Shown here: one piece after another, positions 1 to 9,862 of the stretch
Layout: each line of letters opens with the position of its first letter
Numbering within the stretch: position 1 is the first letter of the stretch
Origin: Smittium culicis
Lineage: Eukaryota > Kickxellomycota > Harpellomycetes > Harpellales > Legeriomycetaceae
Assembly: GCA_001970855.1 (NCBI GenBank)
Contig: LSSN01004085.1
Location: 1-21,079, forward strand
Direction: 5' to 3'
DNA length: 21,079 nucleotides
Translations under genes and position numbers: made by a program
Notes under the pieces: generated by a model
What the model saw: the letters and a program-made list of their open reading frames with translations, nothing else
Told to the model about the DNA's origin: nothing
Databases searched by the model: none

Positions 1-1230
1 AAAATTTTAAACGTAGGGAAGGACTCCATAATATAAAATTTACTGGAGAAGCAGCGAGTGGTGATAATATAGCAGCAAGCGAATTCCCTAACAAATTGAA
101 TAGAATTAATATAGAAGGGGGCCATCTACTCTGTTAGATAAATTATTATTATTAAAATAAATATTTATAATTTGACTTTATTACATATATTTAATATCGA
201 CTAAACTTGTCTTTATAGTAAACTTATGATGAAAAGAAAGTATTTTTCATTAGAAGAAAAATCAGTCTCTGGTTTAAACCCATAAAAAATAAAGGTACAT
301 TGATGCTAGTATCAAATTAAATAGGCTATTAATAATCAAAGACGATGGTAGTAAATGCTTTTAAAACATCTAGAGCTTTAAAATGACACATAAAAAATGA
401 ATTCAAAGTAATTTAGAGATCTTAAAAAAAAAATTTATATGACAAAGTACATTTTCAGTGAGTATTTTAAGAATGAACACCAGAATAAACTAAAATATTG
501 TTGTAAAAAGATGAGTATTGACTTTAAAATATTACTATTACTCGAATTTGTAACAGTGAACTCTAAATATTTGTCTAATCTAGTAGAAGAAATATAAGTT
601 CTTTTCATTCCACCAAATACAACTTGTTTGATCCAGCCTATGGACCAAGGAGTTATTTCAACATTAAAAAAATACTATTTAAAAAAAACTTTAAAAAGTC
701 TAAACGACTCAGTAAGAAATACAAATAATACAGCATCAGATTTTTGGAAAATTTTTAACATAATGGATTCGATAGAAATTATCTCTGAATCCTGGGAACT
801 AGTACCAGTCTCGTGTTTAAGAGGTTTTTGGAAAAATGTAATATCATAGATATGCGACAATAACTTTATAGAATTAAGAAAGATGATTTTAATTCTAAAA
901 ATCGATTTTCTAAATAAAGGTACAGAATTTTGTTATAAAGATCTAGCATTGAGTATTATATATGACGCTCTTAATACATGAAAAATCTGATGATGATGTA
1001 TTTTGTGAAGATTTATTGAATAAAAATGAAAATTATCTAAGCTAAAATGATGAAAAATACTAAGAAATTCAAGCTGATTCTAACTTAATTTTTAAACTAG
1101 ATAAAGGAATCAATTTTATAGAAAAAGTACTAGCTATTTTTGACCAATCCGAAAATAATAATAATAGAGTAGAAACTTTAAACTCAAAAGTCAAAAGAGA
1201 TCTTCATCCACACTATGATATTATAATTTG
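1..1230 (+). pseudogene. pogo/Tigger-type DDE transposase relic, 5' end cut by window edge
   Basis: The family encodes a nuclear cut-and-paste transposase with an N-terminal DNA-binding region and a DDE_1 catalytic domain. The decayed reading can be followed in order. From base 3 comes FKRREGLHNIKFTGEAASGD, matching the region between the HTH and the catalytic core. Near 195 comes a NID-stop-T block in place of NADET, then KYFSLEEKSVSG. Near 515 FKILLLLEF stands where LLLLDNAPGH is expected. From about 610 PPNTTCLIQPMDQGVI keeps the third catalytic Asp in QPMDQG. FWKIFNIMDSIEIISESW and GFWKN follow. An acidic C-terminal tail with stops is traceable to about 1230. The longest open piece is 628-849. 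The second catalytic Asp is replaced (LLLLE) and several stops and shifts are present, so it is inactive. Family assignment is strong; the exact ends and terminal repeats were not found. Confidence 0.85.
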
Positions 1231-1987
1231 AACGAAAAAAAAGTCAAAGATCAATGTTAAACTTATATAAATTTAGATAAAACGTTTTCTTGCTTGATTA
1301 AAAAATCAAATTCTATACTAAATTACGTTATTAAAAATAATTCTATTTTCTATAATATAATACAAATGAAATAAATATAAATTTTTATTATCTAATCAAA
1401 TATGCGAATCTTTCTTATTATAATCTCTATTAAAAGTATTATCATCTATATCATTTTTTACATAGCTCTAAAATTAAGGCATGGATTTTGAGTTTAATAA
1501 GCTTTTTCTCAAAAAGTTTATTAATCGATTCTAAAAAAGTATAATTTGGGTAAAGTTAATTTTATTTTGTTTATTTTAGAACATATAATATAAAATATTA
1601 TTACTTATTCATTAATTCATTAATTCATTCATGCTTTTTATTTTTTTATTTTAGGATGAAAAATATACTTGAAATTTTAAGAATTCTTTCGTATATTTAA
1701 TTGATTTAATTTTAATATATTAATTTAAAGAGGTCCAAAAAAATGAATAAAAGGAAAATTATGAGATATAGTTATATTTTATTGAGGTCTCGCATAAATA
1801 GAATGAACTGGGTGACCAAAATTATGTTAAAATAAAATATTGAAGATTTCGCGTAAAATTAAAACTCATACTTAGATTTTTTTTTTTATAAAAATAAATT
1901 GTAAGCACAGAAAAGAAAAATCCTCATTTTTAGCGATTGTTTTACTATTCTCGATTCCGATCAAACGCTTTTAGATGTATCTGTTTA

Positions 1988-2100
1988 TTTTTTTTATTTT
2001 TCGCGAATTTTATTAAAGAAAGCTTTTTACTGGAATAAACTTTTCTAATTCTGCTGTAAATTGCATACAAATTGATTTTTATTTTTCGCGAATCTTATTA
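1988..2100. repeat. Pair of ~25-bp direct repeats
   Basis: The string ttatttttcgcgaat followed by t/c and ttatta occurs near 1990-2014 and again near 2076-2100, about 86 bp apart. The cgcg core makes chance unlikely in such AT-rich DNA. It may be the remnant of a tandem duplication or the flanks of an old insertion. No function is evident. Confidence 0.6.
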
Positions 2101-3107
2101 TTTATGATTTTTTATTTAAAAAACCTCCCTCGAATAGCGAATGTCACCTGTATATTATTTTCTCACCGATACCCAATTGAAGATTTCACTTATCGGAGAA
2201 ATATCGCCGGTTTATCTTTTCTGATCAGTTACCTTATATCAAACTTATTCTCACGCCTATGTACAAATTTGCGGAAATTTTTGCTACCAATTTGATTTCA
2301 AATGTAACTAGATATCTTTTCTTTACATTTATTTTCCAATCAATTAATAATAATAAAATAAATAAACATTTTTTAAGGTATTACAAAAAAATTTATAAAA
2401 ATCGGATCACAAAGAAAATTAAGAAAAACTTTTAGTGATTATAAAAAAAAATTTTATTTTAAATGTAATTTATATTGTAATAAATCGTGCAGTTCAGAAA
2501 TCTGGATAATAAATAAAAGTAAAAAAAGGGCTAATAATTAAAAAAAAATTAGAGCTGGAATGGAATAAAATCATTGAAATATGAAAATCAAGCAGAGAAA
2601 GAAGGGACTAAAAACTTGCTCTATCAACTCAATCTTAATTCCTCCCATAATTTTATTATTTTTTATTTTTATAAGATATTATACTTTTAATTAAAATAAA
2701 TTCATAATTCATAACCTCAATCAATAATCTTAAGTCTAAATAAGTGATTAATAAATAATTGAAAGCGCTTTTAATTAATCTGGCGCACCATGAGCCCTCA
2801 AATAACAAAAAAATGAGTCCGAGGTACCCTCAAAAATCTCAACATATTGACCATATTACCCTCCACACGAAAGATTGTGCTTGTCTAAATTTATACTTTT
2901 TATTTAAATGTGGCTTTTTATAATTAAAATTTCTCAACTATTAAATATATTTTTTCTCTAAAAGAGTGCTGATCTTAAAAAATTACAAAGGTTTCATAAT
3001 TTATGTAGTGCTAAAATTTTTAGTAGATTTTAGGTTACTCTATGATATTTAGCCCGTGATATGATTTTCCGAGCAAATATGATTCTGCATAGATTTATAT
3101 GGCGAAC

Positions 3108-3140
3108 CTTGAGAGTAACCACTTTCAAAATACTCTCGAG
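3108..3140. repeat. Inverted repeat (hairpin)
   Basis: cttgagagta (3108-3117) and tactctcgag (3131-3140) are inverted copies with one mismatch, around a 13-nt loop. The hairpin sits in a GC-richer patch with no gene. It could be the end of a small mobile element, but no partner terminus was found. Confidence 0.5.
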
Positions 3141-3718
3141 TGATTTAATGGGCTTCGATAGAAGGTTTTCTTGAAGTTCAATAATTATTAAACACTATAA
3201 ATATTTTTATTTGTTAGTGAAATCTATTTATTTCTACTATTTGGATGTTTTATAGCAATAATTTCGTAACCAATTCAAGTAATTCGTTTTGGAGTAAATA
3301 TGTATTTATAAATGAAAAAATAACTCATAACATATTAATACTTTATAGATTATAATTATATTAATTAGTTAAATTCTATTTTAATTAATTTCAATAAACA
3401 CAAGATATAAAAATTATTTATTAGATTTGATATTTTTGTGATCGAGACGAAAAAAGTTTTTAACATATTCAAATCGGTTATTATTTTTTGATTTTAACAA
3501 ATTATTTCGAGTACATAATTATGATTTAAGACGTTTAATAAATTTTATTATGTACAAGCTTTTGCTTGATTTTTGCCTGTGTAAGTATTTTACTTGAATT
3601 GATTTTAAAATAAATCAAAATAAATAATGAAGGTTTATATTTTATAAATTTTCTATATATAAACTAATTAAGTGACTCGAAAATAATTTTGGGCGCTTTT
3701 AAACATTTATACGGGATT

Positions 3719-3742
3719 AAAATAAAATAAAATAAAATAAAA
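3719..3742. repeat. Pentanucleotide microsatellite (AATAA)n
   Basis: About five uninterrupted copies of aataa/aaaat. This is ordinary simple-sequence DNA. Confidence 0.85.
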
Positions 3743-4920
3743 GGCGTTGGATAATAATTATGTAGGAAGTAAATTTTTAATATTTTTAATTTCTCAATAA
3801 TAAAATAATACTTTTATAGCTTTAAAAAATGATTGAAAAAAGAATAAGAAAACACGAGATGAAATCTGTATTTTCATCATGAAAAATTTAGCTCCTTTAA
3901 ATACATAAAAAAAAAAACAAAACATTCGAGTAAAAATAAATGGCAATGTTTTAAAAATTAAAAAGGAAATTTTTACCTTTAATTTGAATCAAATGAGAAA
4001 AAATATTTTGAGGGAAAAAAATAAAAATTTGATGTTCAAGAGCTTATTTAGAATGTTTATCAAGTTTTATAAATTTTTAAAACAAAAAGAAGACTAGTTA
4101 TCAAAAATATTAAAATTATTCAGTTTTTATACCCAGTTTCTGATGCTTGATTTATCAATTTTAGCCTTTTTTTATAATGCATTTCTCTTTCCTCACACAA
4201 TTTTCTTTAGTATTATGATTAGGAAAATCTATGTTATATTAGTATTTTATATCTATAAAGAACTTTCTTACTACAAATAATAGTATGTTAGAGTAGTAGA
4301 TAATTAATTAAAAATGTCTCAATAGATATTGACGCTCTTCATACAAAGAATCGAATAAACTTTTATACTAAATATATGTTTTTGTTCTTCGAAATTATCT
4401 TTACATCCAAATCACACAGCCTTATGGGTAGTACCGTGCCCAAAGAAGTACATCACTATTATAGACACGTGGTATTTTTGGGATTTTCCTTTCTCATTTT
4501 TAACTTTGTATATATTATGCATTATAAGTTTTTTTACTACAAAAGGGTCTTGTTATCTTGGTAGTTTTTTATTTATAATTATGTTTTTCCTTTATTTATA
4601 ATCCAATTTACTAACAATTTCTTTTTTCTTTAATCTTAAAACGATGCTAAAATATCTCGATGGTCTCTATTTTTTTTCTTGCACAAAAAAATCTATCTAA
4701 ATCTATTTTTCTTTCATTTAATCTATTAAATTTTCGTGATGGAAGCTTTTAATTCCATTTTTAACTACACCACATATTAAGAAACGTGGTGAAAGAAGAA
4801 TATTTTCTCGTTCTCACCTCTATTAAAATTTATTCGAGTGTATCTTTCCATTTAATAAAATCGCCGTTACAAATTATATATAATGAATTTCAAATTTATT
4901 CATGATTCACTCTTTCTATT

Positions 4921-5268
4921 ATTATATCTCATTGGTGGACATATTTAGTGGTATCATTTTATTTGATAATAAAAGCCGAATTTACTAATAAAATGAAAAA
5001 AAAAATTTTTTTTAATACTTAGACACAAAAGTATCAAGATTTGATTGGGTTAATTTTATTTAATTCGCTACTCTAAATTATCCAATAATTTTATTTTATT
5101 TAATAGTATAAAAGAATTAGAGATTCGAAAAATGAGTCTCTAAGTCTTTCAATTTTTTCTCCTTTAATAAAATCTTCGGATATAAAAATAATTTTAATTA
5201 TAGAATAAAAAAAATTTTTATATATAAACATTTTGAAAGTAAAGCTTTCTAATTATCCTTATCATCTT
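4921..5268 (+). repeat. Left inverted terminal repeat of the DIRS-like element
   Basis: Read against the reverse complement of 9863-10042, it shares in order: attatat, ggtgga, the block around ccgaattta, an A/T run ending aatacttagac, then aattatagaataaa, tatataaacatttt and aattatcctt.tcatctt. Its outer end (ctcattggtggacatat, 4928-4944) is also repeated inverted in the ICR at 9741-9757. It is longer than the right repeat because a ~148-bp MITE-like element sits at 5034-5180. It probably contains the promoter of the element, but I could not identify one. Confidence 0.85.
5034..5180 (+). mobile_element. MITE-like insertion, copy 1 (inside left DIRS repeat)
   Basis: This ~147-bp block is absent from the corresponding place in the right repeat. 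It is an inverted copy of 6013-6161, with about 14 substitutions and a few indels by eye. It is flanked by TA on both sides (5032-5033, 5181-5182). Its ends are imperfect inverted repeats (tcaagatttgatt against tccgaagattttatt). It has an internal hairpin (ttagaga/tctctaa) and no coding capacity. TA flanks suggest mobilisation by a Tc1/mariner- or pogo-type transposase; this is inference. Confidence 0.7.
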
Positions 5269-5376
5269 ATCTTTCGCAAATGTACTCTACCAGCTTAAAA
5301 GATTTTCTAAAATAAATCTTTAATATTCTCAACTCAAGATTATATTAACTTTAAATTTGATATAAACAATTTTAAA

Positions 5377-6327
5377 ATGAGCGAATAGACTAACGCAAAG
5401 ATCCAAGCACTATCAGAAAAGTTTGATATACTGATGCAATTGATGCGATTCGAAGATCCAGAAGACCGGTTCATAGTAAATAGGCCCTCCAACAACGGAT
5501 CTTACTGTCTATAGTGACATGTATTCGCTCTCCCTTCAATCGAAGAAGACTTTTTCCGCACCCCATAACAGAGGATGAACGTAAGGACGCAATCTAATCG
5601 TATCCTAGAAGCAGTTCCATGGACTACCAACCACAGCTGTTGAACGACTCTTATTCTACTGCAGCGAAGAAAGATGATATAACCCTGAATGTGATACAAG
5701 TTGACTTAGCTCAAGCTACGAGACTGATCGATTACTACGTTCACCGTAGGATCCAGGAAACCTCAGAGGTCACCACCCGATGACCCTCACATCAATTTAA
5801 ACAACACGGTGAGTATCCTGTTAGCAGGTATTTCAGCGACTGACACAAGTCTGATATTATAATATTCATAAGGATTGAACTTAACCAGGAAAGCCGCAAA
5901 AAAATTTTGAGTCCAACACAAAACCTCTGATGGATATGAAGAAACTGGACGCATTAATAGACAGTAAGAAACTGGAGAAACTCTCAAGAGTTTACAAGCT
6001 CTTTCTGTGTTAGATTCGAGTATTTTATTAAAAAAAGGAGAAAATTTGAAAGACTTGGAGATTCATTTTTCGAATCTCTAAGCATTTTATACTATTAAAT
6101 AAACTAAAATGATTGGATAATTCAGATTAGCAAATTAACTAAAATTAATCCAATCAAATCTTAACATTCAGGGGCGCCAACAGGCAGGTACTCAAAACAC
6201 TACCTTCAGCAAGCCTGCCCCGGCGCAGAATAACGAAGCTGCAATTACGCCCGACACTACCAAGAGTCGCACGCAGGCATCAAATTTTCGCAGGAGGGAG
6301 CACGGCCGAGAAAGGGGATCCCAGTAG
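5377..6327 (+). pseudogene. DIRS gag-like ORF1, disrupted
   Basis: The structural ORF begins at ATG 5377 (MSE, then a stop) with a short coiled-looking N-terminus (KIQALSEKFDILMQLM). After a shift it continues with SIEEDFFRT and PITEDERKDAI, then SYPRSSSMDYQPQL, DDITLNVIQVDLAQATRLID and YYVHRR. Next come NNTVSILLAGISATDTSLI and KPLMDMKKLDALIDSKKLEK. A MITE-like insertion interrupts it at 6013-6161. The tail GRQQAGTQNTTFSKPAPAQN and an Arg-rich NFRRREHGRERGSQ end at the stop 6325-6327. This order (acidic TEDER block, YPR/MDYQP block, IQ..LA..TRLID helix, basic tail) is what I recall for the capsid-like ORF of fungal-type DIRS elements. It overlaps pol in another frame from about 6234. At least two frameshifts and several stops are present. 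Confidence 0.75.
6013..6161 (-). mobile_element. MITE-like insertion, copy 2 (inside gag)
   Basis: This ~149-bp AT-rich block interrupts the GC-richer gag frame and is the inverted counterpart of 5034-5180. It shares gaaagactt.gaga.tcatt, ttcgaatctctaa, ttttatactattaaataaa and ccaatcaaatctt. It is flanked by TA (6011-6012, 6162-6163), consistent with a TA target duplication. The gag coding sequence resumes immediately after it, although the frame is also shifted by other changes. Noncoding. Confidence 0.75.
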
Positions 6328-8241
6328 GAACTATTACAGGCACCCCGGTAAGGGGGCGTCTCGCGAAGTTTCGATCAGCCTGTAAAAGACTCACAGACAG
6401 CAAGTGGATCAAGAAAATCGGGAATAAAGAATTCAAAATCCCATTCAGGGACCAAAATCCGAAATTCAAGGCGTACAAAGAGGACCAAAAAGACTTGGAA
6501 GGTTCTGCAAGGATGCCGCCGCGCCAAGATCTTCTGACGGAACAGCCAACATTTACATTACACCCGCAGCGCAGCAAACGGAAGATCAGCTCAGAGTCCC
6601 GCCAGACCCTGACGGAGGAAGTCGTCTCTCTCTTATCAAAAAGCGTCATCGAGGAAGTTTATACCAAGACTCCAGGTTTCTACAACAACCTCTTCGTGAT
6701 TCCAAAGAAGACAGGTGGACTCAGATCTGTTTTAGATCTGAGGAAGTTAAATATACATGTAGAACAGAAGAACTTCAAAATATAATCACTCACATCGATA
6801 TGATGATAAATTCTTAAAAAGGACTACATGACTTCCTTTGATCTGGAGGATGTATTCATGCACATCCTCATTCACAAGTCCTGCAGGAAATATTTGAGAT
6901 TCTTCTGAAACGGAAAATCATATTAGCTCAGAGTACTGCCATTCGGACTGTCACTAAGTCCGTATACTTTCACCAAGATTCTCTGCCCGATATTTTCATG
7001 GACGAAAACACAGAAAATCCGGGTTTCAGCGTGCTTGGACGATCCATTGATTCTAGGGAATTCGAAGGAACAATATTTGACGAACGCAGACATAGTGTAC
7101 ACCGTATTTATAGTTCTTGGGTACAAGATCAAATTGGAGAAGTCGTTTATTACCCAGACTCAATCAATCAAGCACCTAGGAATGGTGATAAACTCGCGCG
7201 AGATTACCCTCAAGGTACCTCCAACCAAGATCAGGGACCTCAGACGAGAAGCCTCGAAGATCATAAAGACCGAAACGGTGACTTTGAAATTTCTGGCGAT
7301 TTTTATTAGGAAGGCACAGGCCATGTCTATAGCCCTTCTTCCGGGGTGATTGATTTTGAGGAGACTCTTAGAGCTGAAGAACACCTGCCTCTCCAAAAAG
7401 AAATCGTGGACATCGAATGTGACCCTGACCGAGCCGGTGATCCAGAATTTACTATTCTTTATCAACCAACTGAAATCTTGGAATTGACTTTTCTTCCTAC
7501 CAGAGAACCCAGAACTTAAGATATTCACAGATGCCAGCGACACGACATGGGGGATCGTTCTGGGTTCCCAATCTTACTCAGGATTGTAGAATCCCTTGAA
7601 GGCGTTGATGCACATCAACGCCAAGGAACTATTAACAATATTATTTGCAATCCGGCTCCAGAATATTGTCGGACGCTCGGTATTAGTCTACTCAGACAAT
7701 ACCACGACATTAGCTTACGTCAGGATGTTTGGTGGAGCGACTTCTCCAGAGTTACTGAAGATCGCAGAAAGCATATAGAACCGCTTCTTGGAATCAAATT
7801 CCCGTCCTCAAGTCACATACGTGCCATCAACTTTGAACCCTGAGGGCGAACCAAGCAGACTGACTGCTCAGAACGAATGGTTTTTTATCGGACCAGGCAT
7901 TCACAAAAGTCACAAACCTGTATGAGGAACACGATGTGGACCTGTTCGCATCGAGGAAGAACAAGAAGGTGGGGTCCTACTACAGTTGGTTCCCAGACAG
8001 AAAATCCATGCGACAGAACGCCCTCGTATACAATTGGACAGTTTTTTCAAATCCCTACTGTTGCCCGTCTTGGAATCTAATCGCTCAAGTAGTTCGAAAT
8101 ATGAGACATGAGCGAATAACGATCACTCTGGTCACCCCTCTTTGGAAAACCGCGATATGGTACCCGGACCTCTTGCAATTTTCAATAGATCAACCACTCC
8201 TGCTACAAGCAACAACTGTAGTTCCGGATCAAAAAATATGA
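6234..8241 (+). pseudogene. DIRS pol: reverse transcriptase / RNase H / methyltransferase-like ORF, disrupted
   Basis: In nearly one frame from about 6234, the linker GTPVRGRLAKF...DSKWIKKIG precedes the RT domain. RT motifs follow: VIEEVYTKTPGFYNNLFVIP, KKTGGLRSVLDLRKLN, TSFDLEDVFMHI (first catalytic Asp), LPFGLSLSPYTFTKI, CLDDPLIL (DD pair, with Cys for the usual Tyr) and IKHLGMVINS. RNase H follows with IFTDASDTTWGIVLGS, HINAKELLTILFAIR, VYSDNTTTLAYV and VTYVPSTLNP. A frameshift near 7870-7890 leads to DVDLFASRKNKKVGSYYSWF and a stretch to 8241 (SNPYCCP, VTPLWKTAIWYPDLL) that corresponds to the MT region of DIRS pol. Stops interrupt it near 6783, 6801-6809, 6907, 6925, 7348, 7480, 7588 and 7777; many replace an expected Trp or Gln. 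It has no clear ATG near its start and overlaps gag. Confidence 0.92.
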
Positions 8242-9286
8242 AAGTCTCCGCTCTACAACAACAGGTCATAGTGCCTAATGACATGGAGGATCAGTGGCGC
8301 ATCCTCAAAAATCAAGGTCTCACAGATACGGTCATTGGTATTATCCTTTCAAACCAACAAGCAGAAAAACGTAGATCTAGATACCATTCTACTCAGAAAA
8401 AAAATTTAGCGTGGCACATTAGTGAAAACAACGGATCTCAAGTGCAAGCGAGTCATATAGTTAATTATTTAACCGAGATATTCTCTACCAAAAAACTCAG
8501 CCTTAATACCATTAAGGCATATAATTCCGCAAGTATGAGCTCTGGTATCGGAACCAGATACAATCGAGAGCTCACCATGTCTTAAAGAATTTCTTAGTGC
8601 AATCAATGATACCGAAATAAAATCTTTTTTCAGGCACAACATAGACATATCTCCAGTAATAAATAAACTGAGAGATTTCGGAAGAACTGAGGAATATGAA
8701 ATACCCATACTAACTTCCAAGACATGTTAGCTTTTAGCACTTTGTGGATTTCTTCACTCGAGCGACATCCACCGTATTGATGACGCTAGAACTTCAATAA
8801 ATAATGTGTAATTAAAATTAGTTATAGTAGCTCCAAAGAAGAAAAGAAATGGCAATCCAATCGAGCGCCAGTGTGAAATTAATAAGTATTCGGATCTTAT
8901 ACTATTCCCAGTGCTTACATATGAAATATACTAGAGCAAATTTGCACACAAGCTTTTTCCTACACCTCATACAAATAACAGCAAAATTATAGCTAATATG
9001 CTGTTCAGGTACAATAATAACCACCACCTCTCGTTGTCAGTGGACAGTATTACCAGGAATATGCAAAAATTATCGGTACTTATTGTGCGTCCTTGTCAAG
9101 AACGATAGGGGAAGGATAAACTAAAAAGAAAGATAGGAGTAAACCAAGTGTTACTTTTGCATTCAAGAGGACGTATAATTTATTAAAGTTAAGATTAAAA
9201 TTTAAAGCTAAAACTAAGACTAGAAAACATAAGACAATTGTTGTCAGATGAAGAGACCAAAATACTAGGGAAAGCTGAGGTTATTT

Positions 9287-9314
9287 ATGTGTTTTGCGTC
9301 AGTGCAAAACACAT
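9287..9314. repeat. Perfect 11-bp hairpin within the solo LTR
   Basis: atgtgttttgc (9287-9297) and gcaaaacacat (9304-9314) are perfect inverted copies around the loop gtcagt. In an LTR this may be a regulatory or RNA-structure element (transcription factor palindrome, or 3'-end hairpin). The role is inference. Confidence 0.85.
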
Positions 9315-9384
9315 GTAAAACATAGGAATGACTCAGGCTATAATAAATATTATAGTGTGGAATAAATACTAACAAGGAAAAATT

Positions 9385-9520
9385 CGCAGCAAAAGCGTTG
9401 GGGATGTTTGTATGAATCAGTGGTTATGTTACTGGCTGGAATAATCCGCAGCAAAAGCGTTGGGGATGTTAGTCTGTATCACTAGTTATATTACTGGTTG
9501 GAATAAATACTCAGCAAAAG
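9385..9520. repeat. 62-bp tandem duplication within the solo LTR
   Basis: The unit starting cgcagcaaaagcgttgggga occurs at 9385 and again at 9447. A third degenerate start (ctcagcaaaagccg) is near 9510. Each copy ends with tta.tactgg.tggaataa. Tandem units in LTR U3 regions often hold enhancer-like sites; that role is inferred here. Confidence 0.85.
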
Positions 9521-9738
9521 CCGAGGCAAAACTACCCAATCATGACAGTCCTCCTAATGCCTCCATCCTGAAAGTTCTGGTAATTGGAGCGAAATTAGCA
9601 GCTACATCAGGGATATCGGCCGATAACATGATCTCTCATGTATTTTGGTCAAATTACGACATGTTTTACACTTATTACCGATTGAACTGTAGCACCTATT
9701 CAAACATTACGACAGCGGTGCTACCTCTGGATTAAATT

Positions 9739-9825
9739 AATATGTCCACCAATGAGATATAATGTATTATTAATCGAGCCCTTTAGGGTGATAATTAATT
9801 AATATTATATGAATTGGTGGATATA
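9739..9825 (+). repeat. Internal complementary region (ICR) of the DIRS-like element
   Basis: The left part (9739-9763, containing atgtccaccaatgagat) is the reverse complement of the element's left outer end at 4921-4945. The right part (about 9764-9825, containing taatcgagccctttagggtg) is the reverse complement of the right outer end (10022-10082). Together they reproduce a junction of the two element ends. In the DIRS-1 model this serves as the template for completing and circularising the cDNA. The block is itself close to a palindrome, with tccacc/ggtgga arms and a central agccctttagggt hairpin. It starts 4 bp after the recombinase stop codon. Confidence 0.85.
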
Positions 9826-9862
9826 TCAAGTCCCGCCCACCAATACCTTTATGCCTTAGCAA

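Larger units (their letters stand above)
1231..4920. other. AT-rich gene-free stretch
   Basis: I see no recognisable gene in these 3.7 kb. ORFs at 2104-2295 and 4376-4564 (+) lie in slightly GC-richer patches but show no domain I know. They may be remains of elements too decayed to name. Other mildly GC-richer patches are at about 2760-2880 and 3045-3180. The rest is A/T runs and short simple repeats, including an attcatta-type repeat near 1605-1633. Confidence 0.6.
9094..9547. mobile_element. Solo LTR of an LTR retrotransposon with 5-bp target duplication
   Basis: A 454-bp block begins TGTCA and ends TGACA, the 5'-TG...CA-3' inverted ends typical of LTRs. Both sides carry the identical 5-mer gtcct (9089-9093 and 9548-9552). 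The block splits the recombinase exactly between LIVRP and PNASI. Deleting the block and one gtcct joins the two halves in one frame. No internal retrotransposon sequence is present, so this is a solo LTR, presumably left by LTR-LTR recombination. It contains a perfect 11-bp hairpin and a 62-bp tandem duplication, listed separately. Orientation is undecided, although several aataaa strings on the + strand could be polyadenylation signals. Gypsy or Copia origin cannot be told from the LTR alone. Confidence 0.88.
8142..9735 (+). pseudogene. DIRS tyrosine recombinase ORF3, disrupted and split by a solo LTR
   Basis: This ORF overlaps the end of pol in another frame, as is usual in DIRS elements. 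The first ATGs are at 8157 and 8238. The N-terminal core-binding domain is clear: ILSNQQAEKRRSRYHSTQKK, NLAWH, ASHIVNYLTEIF and KKLSLNTIKAYNSA. After a frameshift near 8575 the catalytic domain reads LALCGFLHSSDIHRIDDAR (first catalytic Arg), then LVIVAPKKKRNG and HHLSLSVDSITRNM. The LTR at 9094-9547 interrupts it after LIVRP. Beyond it come NASILKVLVIGAKLAATSGI, SADNMISHVFWSNYDMF and YTYYRLNCSTYSNITTAVL, which contain the nucleophile-Tyr region, ending at TAA 9733-9735. The second Arg cluster looks lost (KVLVIGA where a basic residue is expected). Stops in the catalytic half confirm inactivity. Confidence 0.88.

Noticed and set aside
2104..2295. 63-aa + strand ORF
   Set aside because: Composition slightly above background but no motif, no supporting context and an AT-rich leader; could be chance.
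4376..4564. 62-aa + strand ORF rich in aromatic residues
   Set aside because: Hydrophobic bias is expected from T-rich DNA; no family recognised.
6257..6649. 130-aa ORF on the minus strand
   Set aside because: It lies antisense to the DIRS gag tail and pol start, whose + strand reading shows family motifs. The minus reading has none.
6998..7309. 103-aa + strand ORF overlapping the RT
   Set aside because: Alternative frame of the segment that encodes the CLDD and IKHLGM RT motifs; no motif in this frame.
7160..7543. 127-aa ORF on the minus strand
   Set aside because: Antisense to the RT/RNase H domain. It is open only because the coding sequence there is GC-richer.
7547..7843. 98-aa + strand ORF overlapping RNase H
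   Set aside because: Shadow of the RNase H frame, which carries TDAS and SDNTT motifs.
9094..9547. Block considered as an intron of the recombinase gene
   Set aside because: It starts tgtcaag and ends tgaca rather than GT...AG, and is flanked by a 5-bp duplication, which fits an LTR insertion instead.
9460..9735. 91-aa ORF as a stand-alone gene
   Set aside because: Its first ~29 codons come from the solo LTR and only the rest is recombinase, so it is an accidental fusion, not a gene.
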